From assembly GCA_007118795.1 (NCBI GenBank), contig SKQX01000063.1, positions 1 to 24,385 on the forward strand: DNA of 24,385 bases, given 5' to 3'. Numbering within the stretch: the first letter of the stretch is position 1; each line of letters starts with the position of its first letter. Both the position numbers and the translations under genes were made by a program. Below the pieces are notes generated by a model that saw only the letters and a list, made by a program, of their open reading frames with translations, did not search any database and had not been told where the DNA came from. The DNA is from Thermoflexales bacterium. Lineage in GTDB: Bacteria > Chloroflexota > Anaerolineae > B4-G1. Positions 1 through 7,273 of the stretch are shown piece by piece.

Positions 1-227
1 ATTCCCACCACCAGGATGGAGCGGGTCTCGGCCATGATCCGCCGGGGGTCTGCTCGCTTGGCGACAGCGTCGGGTCGGGCCAGGTAGCTCATCTCCCCGT
101 AGTACCCCCGGCTCAACCAATCTCTGTAGAAGTCGGCGTGAGATCCTGGGTCGGGCTGGGTGATGCCCAATAGATCGAAGCCCAACGCCCGAGCGTGCCG
201 CTTGATCTGATTGCCTGTCGGAACCAT
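1..227 (-). CDS. queG: Epoxyqueuosine reductase QueG, N-terminal part (gene runs off the window)
   Basis: QueG is a cobalamin- and iron-sulfur-dependent cytoplasmic enzyme that reduces epoxyqueuosine to queuosine in the wobble position of tRNA. Only the first 75 codons are in the window; the rest lies beyond base 1. Reading the minus strand from the ATG at 227 gives an uninterrupted frame with the typical family start: an IKRHARALGFDLLGI segment (residues 8-22), then a GYYGEMSYL segment and DPRRIMAETRSILVVG. These match the QueG N-terminus, which precedes the cobalamin-binding core. The Fe-S cluster region is not visible here. The ATG lies only 8 bases after a strong -10 box, so the message may be leaderless and there is no Shine-Dalgarno site. 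The gene is divergent from nusA. The family call is firm although the gene is partial. Confidence 0.85.
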   Translation of the reverse strand, partial: MVPTGNQIKRHARALGFDLLGITQPDPGSHADFYRDWLSRGYYGEMSYLARPDAVAKRADPRRIMAETRSILVVG

Positions 228-235
228 AAGAGTAC

Positions 236-264
236 ACTATAGCGCACCCAGCCGAGCGTGTCAA
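236..264 (-). promoter_or_regulatory. queG promoter, near-consensus and leaderless
   Basis: On the minus strand there is a perfect TTGACA -35 box (259-264), a 17-base spacer and a TATAGT -10 box (236-241). The queG ATG begins 8 bases after the -10 box, so the predicted start of transcription coincides with the start codon. Confidence 0.8.
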
Positions 265-707
265 CGGGATGTGAGGACAGCGCACGGACTTTCCTCTGTG
301 GCCAAGGTGACCGCCACTTGGGAGCGCAGCATGATAGCCCGAACCAGCTTAAGAGAGCGTGTGATTCGGTTTTGTGATGTCTTGACCGAAGTGCCGGTCA
401 CCTCAATGGCGAGAATGATAAAGTCCTCGGGGCAGCGCTGCAACCGTCTTGAAGCGTGGCAGGAACCGTGTTAGGCAAATTCGTGTCGTCCTTTGGCCTT
501 TCGCTCGCGCGCGTGTGTAGTCGCGTGTGTAGTGTAGGGCGGCCGGAGAACTCGGACCCAGCTAGGGTTTTTCACTGTCTTTGCCTTCTGATGGGACGCC
601 AGCTTACTACTGCGGATCCGGTGGGAGGTCCCGCCCAGCCACGCCGCGCCGGGCCGGGGGCTCTCATCCCACGATCACCCTCTACCCCACTCGTCGCACT
701 TCTTCGC
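265..707. other. Intergenic region between queG and the nusA promoter, no gene recognised
   Basis: Open frames in this stretch are short, lack ribosome binding sites and have no recognisable protein similarity. What can be seen is a minus-strand segment resembling conserved region I of RNase P RNA (285-296) preceded by a GTGGC/GCCAC hairpin (298-317), a hairpin TGACCG/CGGTCA at 383-400 with a 6-base loop, and a perfect 12-bp tandem duplication at 510-533. No tRNA-like cloverleaf was seen. The rimP gene often found upstream of nusA is not here. Confidence 0.6.
510..533. repeat. Perfect 12-bp tandem duplication
   Basis: The unit CGCGTGTGTAGT occurs twice without mismatch (510-521 and 522-533), followed by a partial GTAG. 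It is in non-coding sequence upstream of the nusA promoter. No function is evident. Confidence 0.7.
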
Positions 708-736
708 TTGCGCGTTGCGCGCGCCCGTGTTATAAT
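708..736 (+). promoter_or_regulatory. Promoter of the nusA-ribF operon (extended -10)
   Basis: A TTGCGC -35 box (708-713), 17-base spacer and perfect TATAAT -10 box (731-736) are preceded by TGT, which forms an extended -10 motif. Transcription should start near 743, giving a leader of about 175 bases before the nusA ATG. Confidence 0.75.
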
Positions 737-761
737 CCACCCCGGATAGACGCAGCCTTCG

Positions 762-786
762 AAGTGGGGACCCCCCACTTTTTTTT
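762..786 (+). terminator. Rho-independent terminator in the nusA leader (probable attenuator)
   Basis: A perfect 8-bp stem, AAGTGGGG (762-769) and CCCCACTT (773-780), has a 3-base loop and runs into eight T residues (779-786). It begins about 20 bases after the predicted start of transcription and more than 130 bases before nusA. No plus-strand gene lies upstream, so it can only act on the operon's own transcript. NusA itself promotes intrinsic termination, which makes autoregulation by attenuation a natural reading. Confidence 0.7.
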
Positions 787-820
787 GTAGGGCTGGATCG
801 CACTCGTACGTCGTAGTTTT

Positions 821-841
821 CGTCGGGATGGAGTCCCGACG
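821..841 (+). promoter_or_regulatory. Perfect leader hairpin upstream of nusA
   Basis: CGTCGGGA (821-828) and TCCCGACG (834-841) form a perfect 8-bp stem with a TGGAG loop. No T-run follows, so it is not a terminator. It may shape the leader RNA between the attenuator and the nusA ribosome binding site. The ATG at 828 lies inside this stem and is not a credible start codon. Confidence 0.5.
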
Positions 842-917
842 CTTTGCTGTGAGGGTAGCGGCGTCTGGGGCTCAACCCGGGGCGAGAGCGGGGAGATCCC
901 GTTGGCAGGAGAACATA

Positions 918-2861
918 ATGAAGTCGGAATTCTTGTTGGCGTTTAACGAAATATGCAGTGACCGTGGGCTTCCCAAGGCAGTCGTGCTGGATGCTGTGGA
1001 GAAGGCGTTGGTCTCCGCGTATCGTCGCAACATCGATGCAAATACGGTGGAGAACGTCAAGGCTGAGATCGACCCTACCAGCGGCCGGGCGAAGATCTAC
1101 GTCGACAAGGAGGTCGTGGAGGAAGTAGTGGATCCCGCCTGGGAGATCAGCCTGACAGAGGCGCGCATGATCGATGTGGATGCCGAGTTGGGGGATCTGA
1201 TCACTGTTGAGGACACTCCAGACGACTTCGGCCGCATCGCGGCGCAGACGGCCAAACAGGTGATCCTCCAGCGAATCCGCGAGGCTGAGCGCGATGTGCA
1301 GTATGAGCACTATGTCGAGCAGGAAGGCGAGATCGTGCACGGCACGGTGCAGAGCGTCCGGTCCAATGTGGTCCTGGTCAACTTGGGAGGGGCGGAGGCC
1401 ATTCTGCCCCGCAGCCAGCAGGTGCCGGGTGAGAGATACCACATTCATCAGCGCTTGCGGGCCTACGTGCTCGAGGTTCGGAGCACGAACCGCGGCCCCA
1501 AGATCGTGCTGTCGCGCAGCCATCCAAAGATGCTACGCCGGCTTCTCGAGCTCGAGGTGCCAGAGATCTTCAACGGAACCGTCGAGATCAAGGCCATATC
1601 CCGTGAGGCGGGCTCGCGCTCCAAGGTGGCGGTGGCAGCCCGCCAGCCAGGGGTGGACCCCGTGGGTGCTTGTGTTGGGATGCGCGGGGTGCGCATCAAG
1701 TCCATTGTCAACGAACTCGGCGGCGAGAAGATCGACGTCATCGAATGGAATCCGGACGCGGCTACGTTCATCGCTAAGGCTCTCAGTCCGGCCCGGGTCC
1801 TCAGCGTGCGGATCGACGAGGATCCCGACGGGCGATCGTCGGCGAGCGTCGTCGTTCCTGAGGATCAGCTCTCGTTGGCTATTGGGCGAGCTGGGCAGAA
1901 TGCCCGACTGGCGGCTAAGCTGAGTGATCATCGCATCGACATCCAGGGCGTCACCGAGGCGGCTACCTGGGCGCTCCAGCGGGTCAACGAGGACACCGAC
2001 GTCCTCCCCAGTCTGGGCCCGGCAGCCGAGCTGCTTCCCTCTGTTGCCAGCATCCTGCAGCGACACGAGGAGGAGCGAGGCATGCCGTACTCCAGCGAGG
2101 AGCTGCTGAAGATGCGGCGCGTCATCGAGGGTGTGTGGGACCACTATGCCGGCCTGCGTAGACTTGAGCGCGAACGTCGGAGGGCCGAGGAGCGCGGTCG
2201 CCTCGAGGCTCTGGAGCAGGCGCGGCAGGTCATCCCAGATCGGGCCTACGAGACCTCAATTGAGGCGATGGATGTAGGGACGCGTATGGCCGGTCGCTTG
2301 GAGGAAGTAGGATTGACCACGGCGGGTCAGGTGATGGAGCGGTTGATCATTGAGGGGGACGAGGGGTTGCTGGAATTGGACGGGGTTGGCCCCAAGACGG
2401 TCGAGCAGGTTAAGGAGGGCATCAGCGAACTGGGTCTGCTCGAGGAGGAACCTGTTCCGACTGAGGAAGAGGTCGCGGAAGACGCGATTCCAGGGGCCGT
2501 CGAGGAGGCTGAAGCTCTCGTCGCCGAGGAAGAAAAGCCCGAGCCGGAGTCGGCGGTAGAGGAGGAAGAGGCGCCCGAGGAAGAGGAGGTCCCGGATCCG
2601 GCCGCCGCCCTGCAGAGAGCTATGCAGGGTGTGCCGGCGGAAGCTGAAGAGGAGGCGGAAGAGCCCGCGCCGGGAGAGCTGGAAGAGCCGGAGTTCTTCT
2701 TCGACGAAGAGGAGCCCATCGATCGGGAGGAGAAACTCAAGCGAGAGCGAGGACGTCGCGTGCAGCTCGTCTACGATGAGGAGACCGGTGAGCTGGTTCC
2801 GCGCCGCCGGCGCAAGCGTGAGGACGGGGTCGACGAATGGTCGGAGTTTGCCGACTACTAG
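918..2861 (+). CDS. nusA: Transcription termination/antitermination factor NusA
   Basis: NusA binds RNA polymerase and nascent RNA and controls pausing, intrinsic termination and antitermination. The 647-residue protein shows the NusA N-terminal domain (about 1-130), an S1 domain (about 135-200) and two KH domains (about 202-345, with GACVGMRGVRIKSI and AIGRAGQNARLA). A charged, probably coiled-coil stretch (about 380-455) and a helix-hairpin-helix repeat ending in LDGVGPKT follow. It then has a Glu-rich tail (about 530-620) and a short Arg/Lys-rich end, so it is clearly longer than the usual 350-500 residues. I chose the ATG at 918 because AGGAG sits 6 bases upstream and the protein then begins like other NusA proteins. 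A longer in-frame start at 828 lies in the leader hairpin. It is the first gene of a seven-gene operon. Confidence 0.97.
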   Translation: MKSEFLLAFNEICSDRGLPKAVVLDAVEKALVSAYRRNIDANTVENVKAEIDPTSGRAKIYVDKEVVEEVVDPAWEISLTEARMIDVDAELGDLITVEDTPDDFGRIAAQTAKQVILQRIREAERDVQYEHYVEQEGEIVHGTVQSVRSNVVLVNLGGAEAILPRSQQVPGERYHIHQRLRAYVLEVRSTNRGPKIVLSRSHPKMLRRLLELEVPEIFNGTVEIKAISREAGSRSKVAVAARQPGVDPVGACVGMRGVRIKSIVNELGGEKIDVIEWNPDAATFIAKALSPARVLSVRIDEDPDGRSSASVVVPEDQLSLAIGRAGQNARLAAKLSDHRIDIQGVTEAATWALQRVNEDTDVLPSLGPAAELLPSVASILQRHEEERGMPYSSEELLKMRRVIEGVWDHYAGLRRLERERRRAEERGRLEALEQARQVIPDRAYETSIEAMDVGTRMAGRLEEVGLTTAGQVMERLIIEGDEGLLELDGVGPKTVEQVKEGISELGLLEEEPVPTEEEVAEDAIPGAVEEAEALVAEEEKPEPESAVEEEEAPEEEEVPDPAAALQRAMQGVPAEAEEEAEEPAPGELEEPEFFFDEEEPIDREEKLKRERGRRVQLVYDEETGELVPRRRRKREDGVDEWSEFADY

Positions 2862-2873
2862 GACGACAACGGT

Positions 2874-3200
2874 ATGAGCAGATCAACTCGGAAGCCCAAG
2901 CGGATTCCTCAGCGAACCTGCGTCGGCTGTCGTAGCGTGCGGCCCAAACGCGAGTTGGTGCGCATCGTGCGGACGCCGGAGGGCTGTGTCGCAGTGGACG
3001 AGACGGGCAAGCGGAGTGGGCGGGGGGCGTACCTCTGCCCGCAAAGCAGTTGTTGGGAGAAGGCTTTGTCGAAAGGGCATTTGGGCCGTGCGCTGCGGAC
3101 CAGTGTGACGGTAGAGACTCGGTCTCGGCTTCGGGAGTACGCGGCCGATCTCCGACCAGAGACTGGTGCATTTGAGAAGGGAGTGGGTGAAGATGAGTGA
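2874..3200 (+). CDS. rnpM: RNase P modulator RnpM (YlxR family)
   Basis: This small basic protein (108 residues) belongs to the YlxR family, whose Bacillus member is reported to bind the RNA of RNase P and modulate its activity. Visible signatures are RTCVGCR (Cys16, Cys19), KRELVRIVR, the D-TGK-GRGAYLC motif around residues 42-55 and a Cys-Trp pair at 60-61. The position between nusA and infB is the standard one for this gene. It starts 12 bases after the nusA stop with only a weak ribosome binding site, and its last bases overlap the infB start codon (ATGAGTGA), so translation is probably coupled. The small L7Ae-like ylxQ gene that often follows is missing. Confidence 0.93.
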   Translation: MSRSTRKPKRIPQRTCVGCRSVRPKRELVRIVRTPEGCVAVDETGKRSGRGAYLCPQSSCWEKALSKGHLGRALRTSVTVETRSRLREYAADLRPETGAFEKGVGEDE

Positions 3201-5001
3201 CGAAGTGATGGTTCGGGAAGAAAGTGTGGTAGAGATCCCAGAGTTCTTGACGGTGCGGGAGTTGGGCGAACTGCTTGAGGTCAGTCCCATCGATGTCATC
3301 AAGGAGCTCATGAGCGCCGGCGTGATGGCGAACATCAACCAGGAAATCGATTTCGAGACAGCCGCCATTGTGGCCGAGGAGATGGGGTTTGAGCCTGTCG
3401 AGAAGGCTCGGGTCGCGGCGGAGGAAGTGGCCGAGGAGGGCCCCACGCCGTTGTGGGAGCGCTTCTATGCCGAGGAGCCTCCTGCTAACCTGAGGCCGCG
3501 CCCACCGGTCGTGACGACCCTGGGGCACGTCGATCACGGGAAGACGTCCCTGCTGGACGCCATTCGCCAGGCCGATGTCGCCGGCGGCGAGGCCGGTGGC
3601 ATTACCCAGCATATCGGCGCCTATCAGGTGGAGCATGACGGACAAACGATTACCTTCATCGATACCCCGGGTCACGAGGCCTTCACCGAGATGCGGGCCA
3701 GGGGCGCCCACACCACGGACATCGCCATACTGGTGGTGGCAGCCGACGATGGCGTGATGCCGCAGACGATGGAGGCGATCAACCACGCACGAGCTGCCCG
3801 GGTGCCCATCGTGGTGGCGCTGAACAAGATGGATCTGCCCACCGCCCAGCCGGACAAGGCGAAACAAGAGTTAACCGATCAGGGGCTGATTCCGGATGAC
3901 TGGGGTGGAGAGACCCTTTGCATCCCCGTGTCCGCCAAGCAGAAGACCGGGCTGGGAGATCTTCTGGATGCTATTGTTCTGGTTGCCGAGGACTCCGAGC
4001 AGATCAAGGCGAATCCCGACCGGCCGGCTGTGGGGACGGTGCTCGAGGGGCGTCTGGATCGGGCTCGGGGTGCGACCGCGACGGTATTGGTGCAGAATGG
4101 CACTCTCCGGATAGGGGATGACATCGTCGCTGGGCTTAGTTGCGGTCGTGTCCGCCAGATGATCGATCAGGACGGAAACCCGGTGAAGCAGGCGGGCCCC
4201 TCCACTCCCGTGCTGGTCCTTGGGCTCTCCGATGTGCCTGAGGCCGGGGAGATATTCAAGGTGGTCTCCGAGTCCTGTGTGGCCCGCGATATCGTCGCTC
4301 AGCGGCAAGATGAGCTCTCAGCTCAGGCTCCCGGTCCGATGAGGACGTTCACCCTGGACGACTTCGCCAGTCGCATCAAGGCGGGGAGGCTGAAGGAGCT
4401 CAATCTGATCATCAAGACGGACGCTCAGGGCTCCATCAACCCGATCGTCACATCGCTGGAGCAGTTGGGCGATGAAGAGCTAAAGGTCAACATCCTCCAC
4501 GCTGCGCCCGGCAGCATTGGTAAGTCGGACGTCAATCTGGCCATCGCCTCCCAGGCGATTGTTATTGGCTTCAATGTCAAGCCGGACCCGGCGGCCCGTC
4601 GCCTGGCGGAGAGCGAGGGCGTGGACATACGCACCTACGGCATCATCTACCATCTCATCGATGAAGTCGATCAGGCCCTCAAAGGGCTGCTCGAACCGAC
4701 TTACGTGAAGGTCTTGGTCGGCGAGGCGGAGGTGCGGGATACCTTCCACATCCCTGATCGCGGCACGGTGGCCGGATGCTACGTGCGGAAAGGCGAAGCG
4801 AGACGGAGCGCGAGGGCTCGGCTCGTCCGGGGCGGTGAGCCGCTCCACGATGGGCCCGTGTCTTCGCTGAAGCGCTTTGCGGAGGATGTACGCACGGTCC
4901 GGAAGGGGTACGAGTGCGGAGTCGGACTGGCCGGGTTCGACGACTTCGAGATCGGCGACGTGATCCAGTTCTATGAAGAACGGGAGAAGCAGTCCGAGTA
5001 G
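3193..5001 (+). CDS. infB: Translation initiation factor IF-2
   Basis: IF-2 is the GTPase that brings fMet-tRNA to the 30S subunit and promotes subunit joining. The protein has 602 residues. It carries a short IF-2 N-terminal helical domain (about 15-70) and a G domain with GHVDHGKT (111-118), DTPGH (157-161) and NKMD (211-214), all canonical. Domains II to IV follow, ending in the YECGVGLAGFDDFEIGDVIQ segment typical of the fMet-tRNA-binding C-terminus. It lacks the long Pro/Ala-rich N-terminal extension of proteobacterial or actinobacterial IF-2. The ATG at 3193 overlaps the rnpM stop by 8 bases and has AAGGGA about 10 bases upstream. A start at 3166 is less likely because it lies deep in rnpM. 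Confidence 0.97.
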   Translation: MSDEVMVREESVVEIPEFLTVRELGELLEVSPIDVIKELMSAGVMANINQEIDFETAAIVAEEMGFEPVEKARVAAEEVAEEGPTPLWERFYAEEPPANLRPRPPVVTTLGHVDHGKTSLLDAIRQADVAGGEAGGITQHIGAYQVEHDGQTITFIDTPGHEAFTEMRARGAHTTDIAILVVAADDGVMPQTMEAINHARAARVPIVVALNKMDLPTAQPDKAKQELTDQGLIPDDWGGETLCIPVSAKQKTGLGDLLDAIVLVAEDSEQIKANPDRPAVGTVLEGRLDRARGATATVLVQNGTLRIGDDIVAGLSCGRVRQMIDQDGNPVKQAGPSTPVLVLGLSDVPEAGEIFKVVSESCVARDIVAQRQDELSAQAPGPMRTFTLDDFASRIKAGRLKELNLIIKTDAQGSINPIVTSLEQLGDEELKVNILHAAPGSIGKSDVNLAIASQAIVIGFNVKPDPAARRLAESEGVDIRTYGIIYHLIDEVDQALKGLLEPTYVKVLVGEAEVRDTFHIPDRGTVAGCYVRKGEARRSARARLVRGGEPLHDGPVSSLKRFAEDVRTVRKGYECGVGLAGFDDFEIGDVIQFYEEREKQSE

Positions 5002-5021
5002 AGCCGACGAGTGACATCGCT

Positions 5022-5393
5022 ATGGGGAAGAAATACCAACGCCGGATATCAGACTTAGTCCACGTTCGCCTCACCAGCCTGCTGGAGCGGAAAACGAAGG
5101 ATCCCCGCCTGGAGATGGTGACCATCACTGACGTGGTGGTGACGCCCGACGCCTCACGTGCCGACGTCTATTTCAGCACCCTGGGGGGAGAGGATGCCCT
5201 GGAAGACGCCAGGGAGGGCCTCGAGAGTGCCGCGGGCTGGCTCCGACGTGAGCTCGGGCGCCAACTGCGACTGCGCCAGACCCCCGAGCTGGTCTTCCAT
5301 GTCGACCGCTCGGTAGAGCGCGGCGAGCGCATCTCCTCGATCCTCGACGAGTTGGGATTTGGTGACGAAGACATCGACTCTGAGACGAGTTAG
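5022..5393 (+). CDS. rbfA: 30S ribosome-binding factor RbfA
   Basis: RbfA is a small KH-like protein that binds the 30S subunit during late maturation of the 16S rRNA 5' end. The 123-residue frame has the family's features: an R(I/V)SDLVHVRL segment near the start, DPRLEMVTITDVVVTPDASRA, a VYFS strand and the C-terminal TPELVFHVDRSVERGERI-type segment. It starts 20 bases after infB and overlaps the next gene by about 30 bases, which fits the usual infB-rbfA-truB cluster. Confidence 0.95.
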   Translation: MGKKYQRRISDLVHVRLTSLLERKTKDPRLEMVTITDVVVTPDASRADVYFSTLGGEDALEDAREGLESAAGWLRRELGRQLRLRQTPELVFHVDRSVERGERISSILDELGFGDEDIDSETS

Positions 5394-6348
5394 TCAACTC
5401 CTTCACGAGGCTCAGCAACCCCTGCTGATTTGTCACGTCGCTCCCGACGGCGACGCTCTGGGCAGTCTGACCGGGTTGGCCCGTGCCCTGCGATCGATGG
5501 GGCTGTCGCCCATCGCGGCCTGCGCCGACCCGATTCCCGCCTCGTGCGACTATATCCCTGGCGTCGAGTCCGTGGTTCAGGATGTGAACGATTTCTTTGA
5601 TCTGGTCGTGGCCATCGATTGCTCAGATCCAGCCCGCCTGGGCCGGTTTCAGGAGCTCCCTCACTTCGATCAACACCCGCTGATCAACATCGACCATCAT
5701 GTGACGAACGTCAACTTTGGCGACGTCGACCTGGTCGATCCCCGGGCAGCCGCTACTGCGCAGCTTGTGCTCCGTCTCCTGGACCATCTGGAGGTTCGCC
5801 TGGATGAGACGCTGGCGACCTGCCTGCTGGTCGGCTTTGTCACGGACACACGGGGTTTTCGCACGGACAACGTGAACTCTCAGGTGATGAGAGCAGCCGT
5901 GCGGTTGATGGACGCCGGCGCTTCCTTGCCCTACGTGGTACAGCACGGCCTTGATCGCCGACCGCTATCGGTCATTCGTGTGTGGGGAGCGGCACTCTCG
6001 CGGCTGCGCTTCGAGGATGGGATTGTCTGGAGCAGCATGCCTCTGGAGATGCGGCGTCGGGTCGGCTACCAGGGAGATAGCGACGCGGGTCTGGCGAGCT
6101 TTCTGCTGAGTGCCGAGGACGCCCGGGTTGCGCTAGTCCTCGTGGAGCGAGAGGATCGGGCCATCGACGTGGGTTTGCGGGCTGCTCCTGGCTTCGATGT
6201 GGCCCGCGTGGCTCTCCGATTCGGGGGAGGGGGGCACGTCCTCGCCGCAGGTTTTGAGACCGAGGGGCCCCTGGAGGCGGCGGAGGAGCGGGTGCTAGAG
6301 GTTCTGCAGCGCGAACTGAGATCTCAACGATGCAGCAGCGATGCCTGA
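5362..6348 (+). CDS. nrnA: Nano-RNase / pAp phosphatase NrnA (DHH-DHHA1 phosphoesterase)
   Basis: This DHH-family enzyme degrades very short oligoribonucleotides and dephosphorylates 3'-phosphoadenosine 5'-phosphate. The 328-residue protein shows the metal-binding motifs in order: HVAPDGDALGS (25-35), the DCSD segment (86-89), DHH (111-113) and TDTRGF (about 161). The substrate-binding DHHA1 domain ends in GGGGHVLAAGF (288-298). The start is a GTG at 5362 (a TTG directly before it is also possible). No internal ATG keeps the first motif. The start lies inside rbfA and the end overlaps truB by 8 bases, so translation coupling is likely. The place between rbfA and truB is usual in many Gram-positive-type clusters. 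Confidence 0.92.
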   Translation: MTKTSTLRRVSQLLHEAQQPLLICHVAPDGDALGSLTGLARALRSMGLSPIAACADPIPASCDYIPGVESVVQDVNDFFDLVVAIDCSDPARLGRFQELPHFDQHPLINIDHHVTNVNFGDVDLVDPRAAATAQLVLRLLDHLEVRLDETLATCLLVGFVTDTRGFRTDNVNSQVMRAAVRLMDAGASLPYVVQHGLDRRPLSVIRVWGAALSRLRFEDGIVWSSMPLEMRRRVGYQGDSDAGLASFLLSAEDARVALVLVEREDRAIDVGLRAAPGFDVARVALRFGGGGHVLAAGFETEGPLEAAEERVLEVLQRELRSQRCSSDA

Positions 6349-7270
6349 AGGAATCCTCAATCTCGATAAGCCGCGGGGGCGCACGTCCCACGACGTCGTA
6401 GAAACGGTTCGCGAGCTCACCGGTATCCGCCGCGTGGGCCACGCGGGAACCCTAGACCCTCTGGCTACCGGAGTCCTGCTCGTGTGCGTCGGGCGAACCG
6501 CGACGCGGATCGCTGAGTTCCTGATGGCCGCGCCGAAGATCTATCGCACGGATGCGCGCCTGGGGATAGAGACCGACACCTTCGACGCCGAAGGAAAGGT
6601 CGTCGCGAGGTCACCGGTCGATGTGAGCCGCGGTGAGATCGAGGTGGCCCTGAATCACTTCCGTGGGGCCATCGAGCAGGTCCCACCCATGTACTCGGCC
6701 GTCAAGCAGAACGGGGAACCGCTCTATCGCCTGGCCCGTCGTGGGGTGCAGGTGGCCCGGGCTCCGCGGCCCGCGCGGATCTACTGGCTCGAGTTGGTCG
6801 CTTGGAGTTCGCCGACCTGTACGCTGGAGATGAAATGCTCGCCCGGCACCTACGTGCGGGCATTGGTTCACGATCTGGGTCAGAGTCTTGGTTGTGGTGC
6901 CTACGTCACCCGTCTGACCCGGCTGGCAAGCGGGAGTTTTCGCCGGAAGGACGCCGTCGCCCTGGGCCAGTTCGTGCGGAAAGCTGAGCAGGGTCGCTGG
7001 AGTGACCTTCTCCTTCCCATAGATCAAGCCCTGGCCGATCGCTTCCGGGCCATCCATCTCTCCGATGAGACCGCTCGGAAGCTCTGCTCCGGGCAGCGGA
7101 TTATTCACCGTCAGGGAGCGGAGGACGGGGCGATGGTCCGTGTCTATGGCCCTGGGAATCGCTTCCTGGCCCTGGCCTCCTATGAGGCTGATGATGGGGT
7201 CTGGCGGCCCCGGAAAGTCTTCGTGTCGCAGTACTCGGAACGGGATCCCCACGATGACGGGCCAGGCTGA
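6341..7270 (+). CDS. truB: tRNA pseudouridine(55) synthase TruB
   Basis: TruB converts U55 in the T-loop of tRNAs to pseudouridine and also acts as a tRNA folding chaperone. The 309-residue protein begins with GILNLDKPRGRTSHDVV. It has the catalytic motif GHAGTLDPLATGVLLV with the nucleophilic Asp39, and the YSAVKQNGEPLYRLARRG segment near residue 120. The SPGTYVRALVHDLG motif follows. The last about 70 residues resemble a PUA-like RNA-binding domain. The ATG at 6341 overlaps nrnA by 8 bases. The gene ends 3 bases before the ribF start codon. Confidence 0.96.
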   Translation: MPEGILNLDKPRGRTSHDVVETVRELTGIRRVGHAGTLDPLATGVLLVCVGRTATRIAEFLMAAPKIYRTDARLGIETDTFDAEGKVVARSPVDVSRGEIEVALNHFRGAIEQVPPMYSAVKQNGEPLYRLARRGVQVARAPRPARIYWLELVAWSSPTCTLEMKCSPGTYVRALVHDLGQSLGCGAYVTRLTRLASGSFRRKDAVALGQFVRKAEQGRWSDLLLPIDQALADRFRAIHLSDETARKLCSGQRIIHRQGAEDGAMVRVYGPGNRFLALASYEADDGVWRPRKVFVSQYSERDPHDDGPG

Positions 7271-7273
7271 TTG

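Noticed and set aside
230..317. A complete RNase P RNA gene
   Set aside because: Only a conserved-region-I-like motif and one hairpin are seen. queG begins about 60 bases later, so the remaining 250 or more bases of the RNA have no room.
211..749. Open frames on both strands between queG and the nusA promoter
   Set aside because: They are short, lack ribosome binding sites and have compositions typical of read-through in GC-rich DNA. One overlaps the queG start and promoter.
828..917. Longer nusA start at 828
   Set aside because: The ATG lies in a perfect hairpin of the leader, has no ribosome binding site and adds 30 residues that NusA proteins do not have. The ATG at 918 has AGGAG at good spacing.
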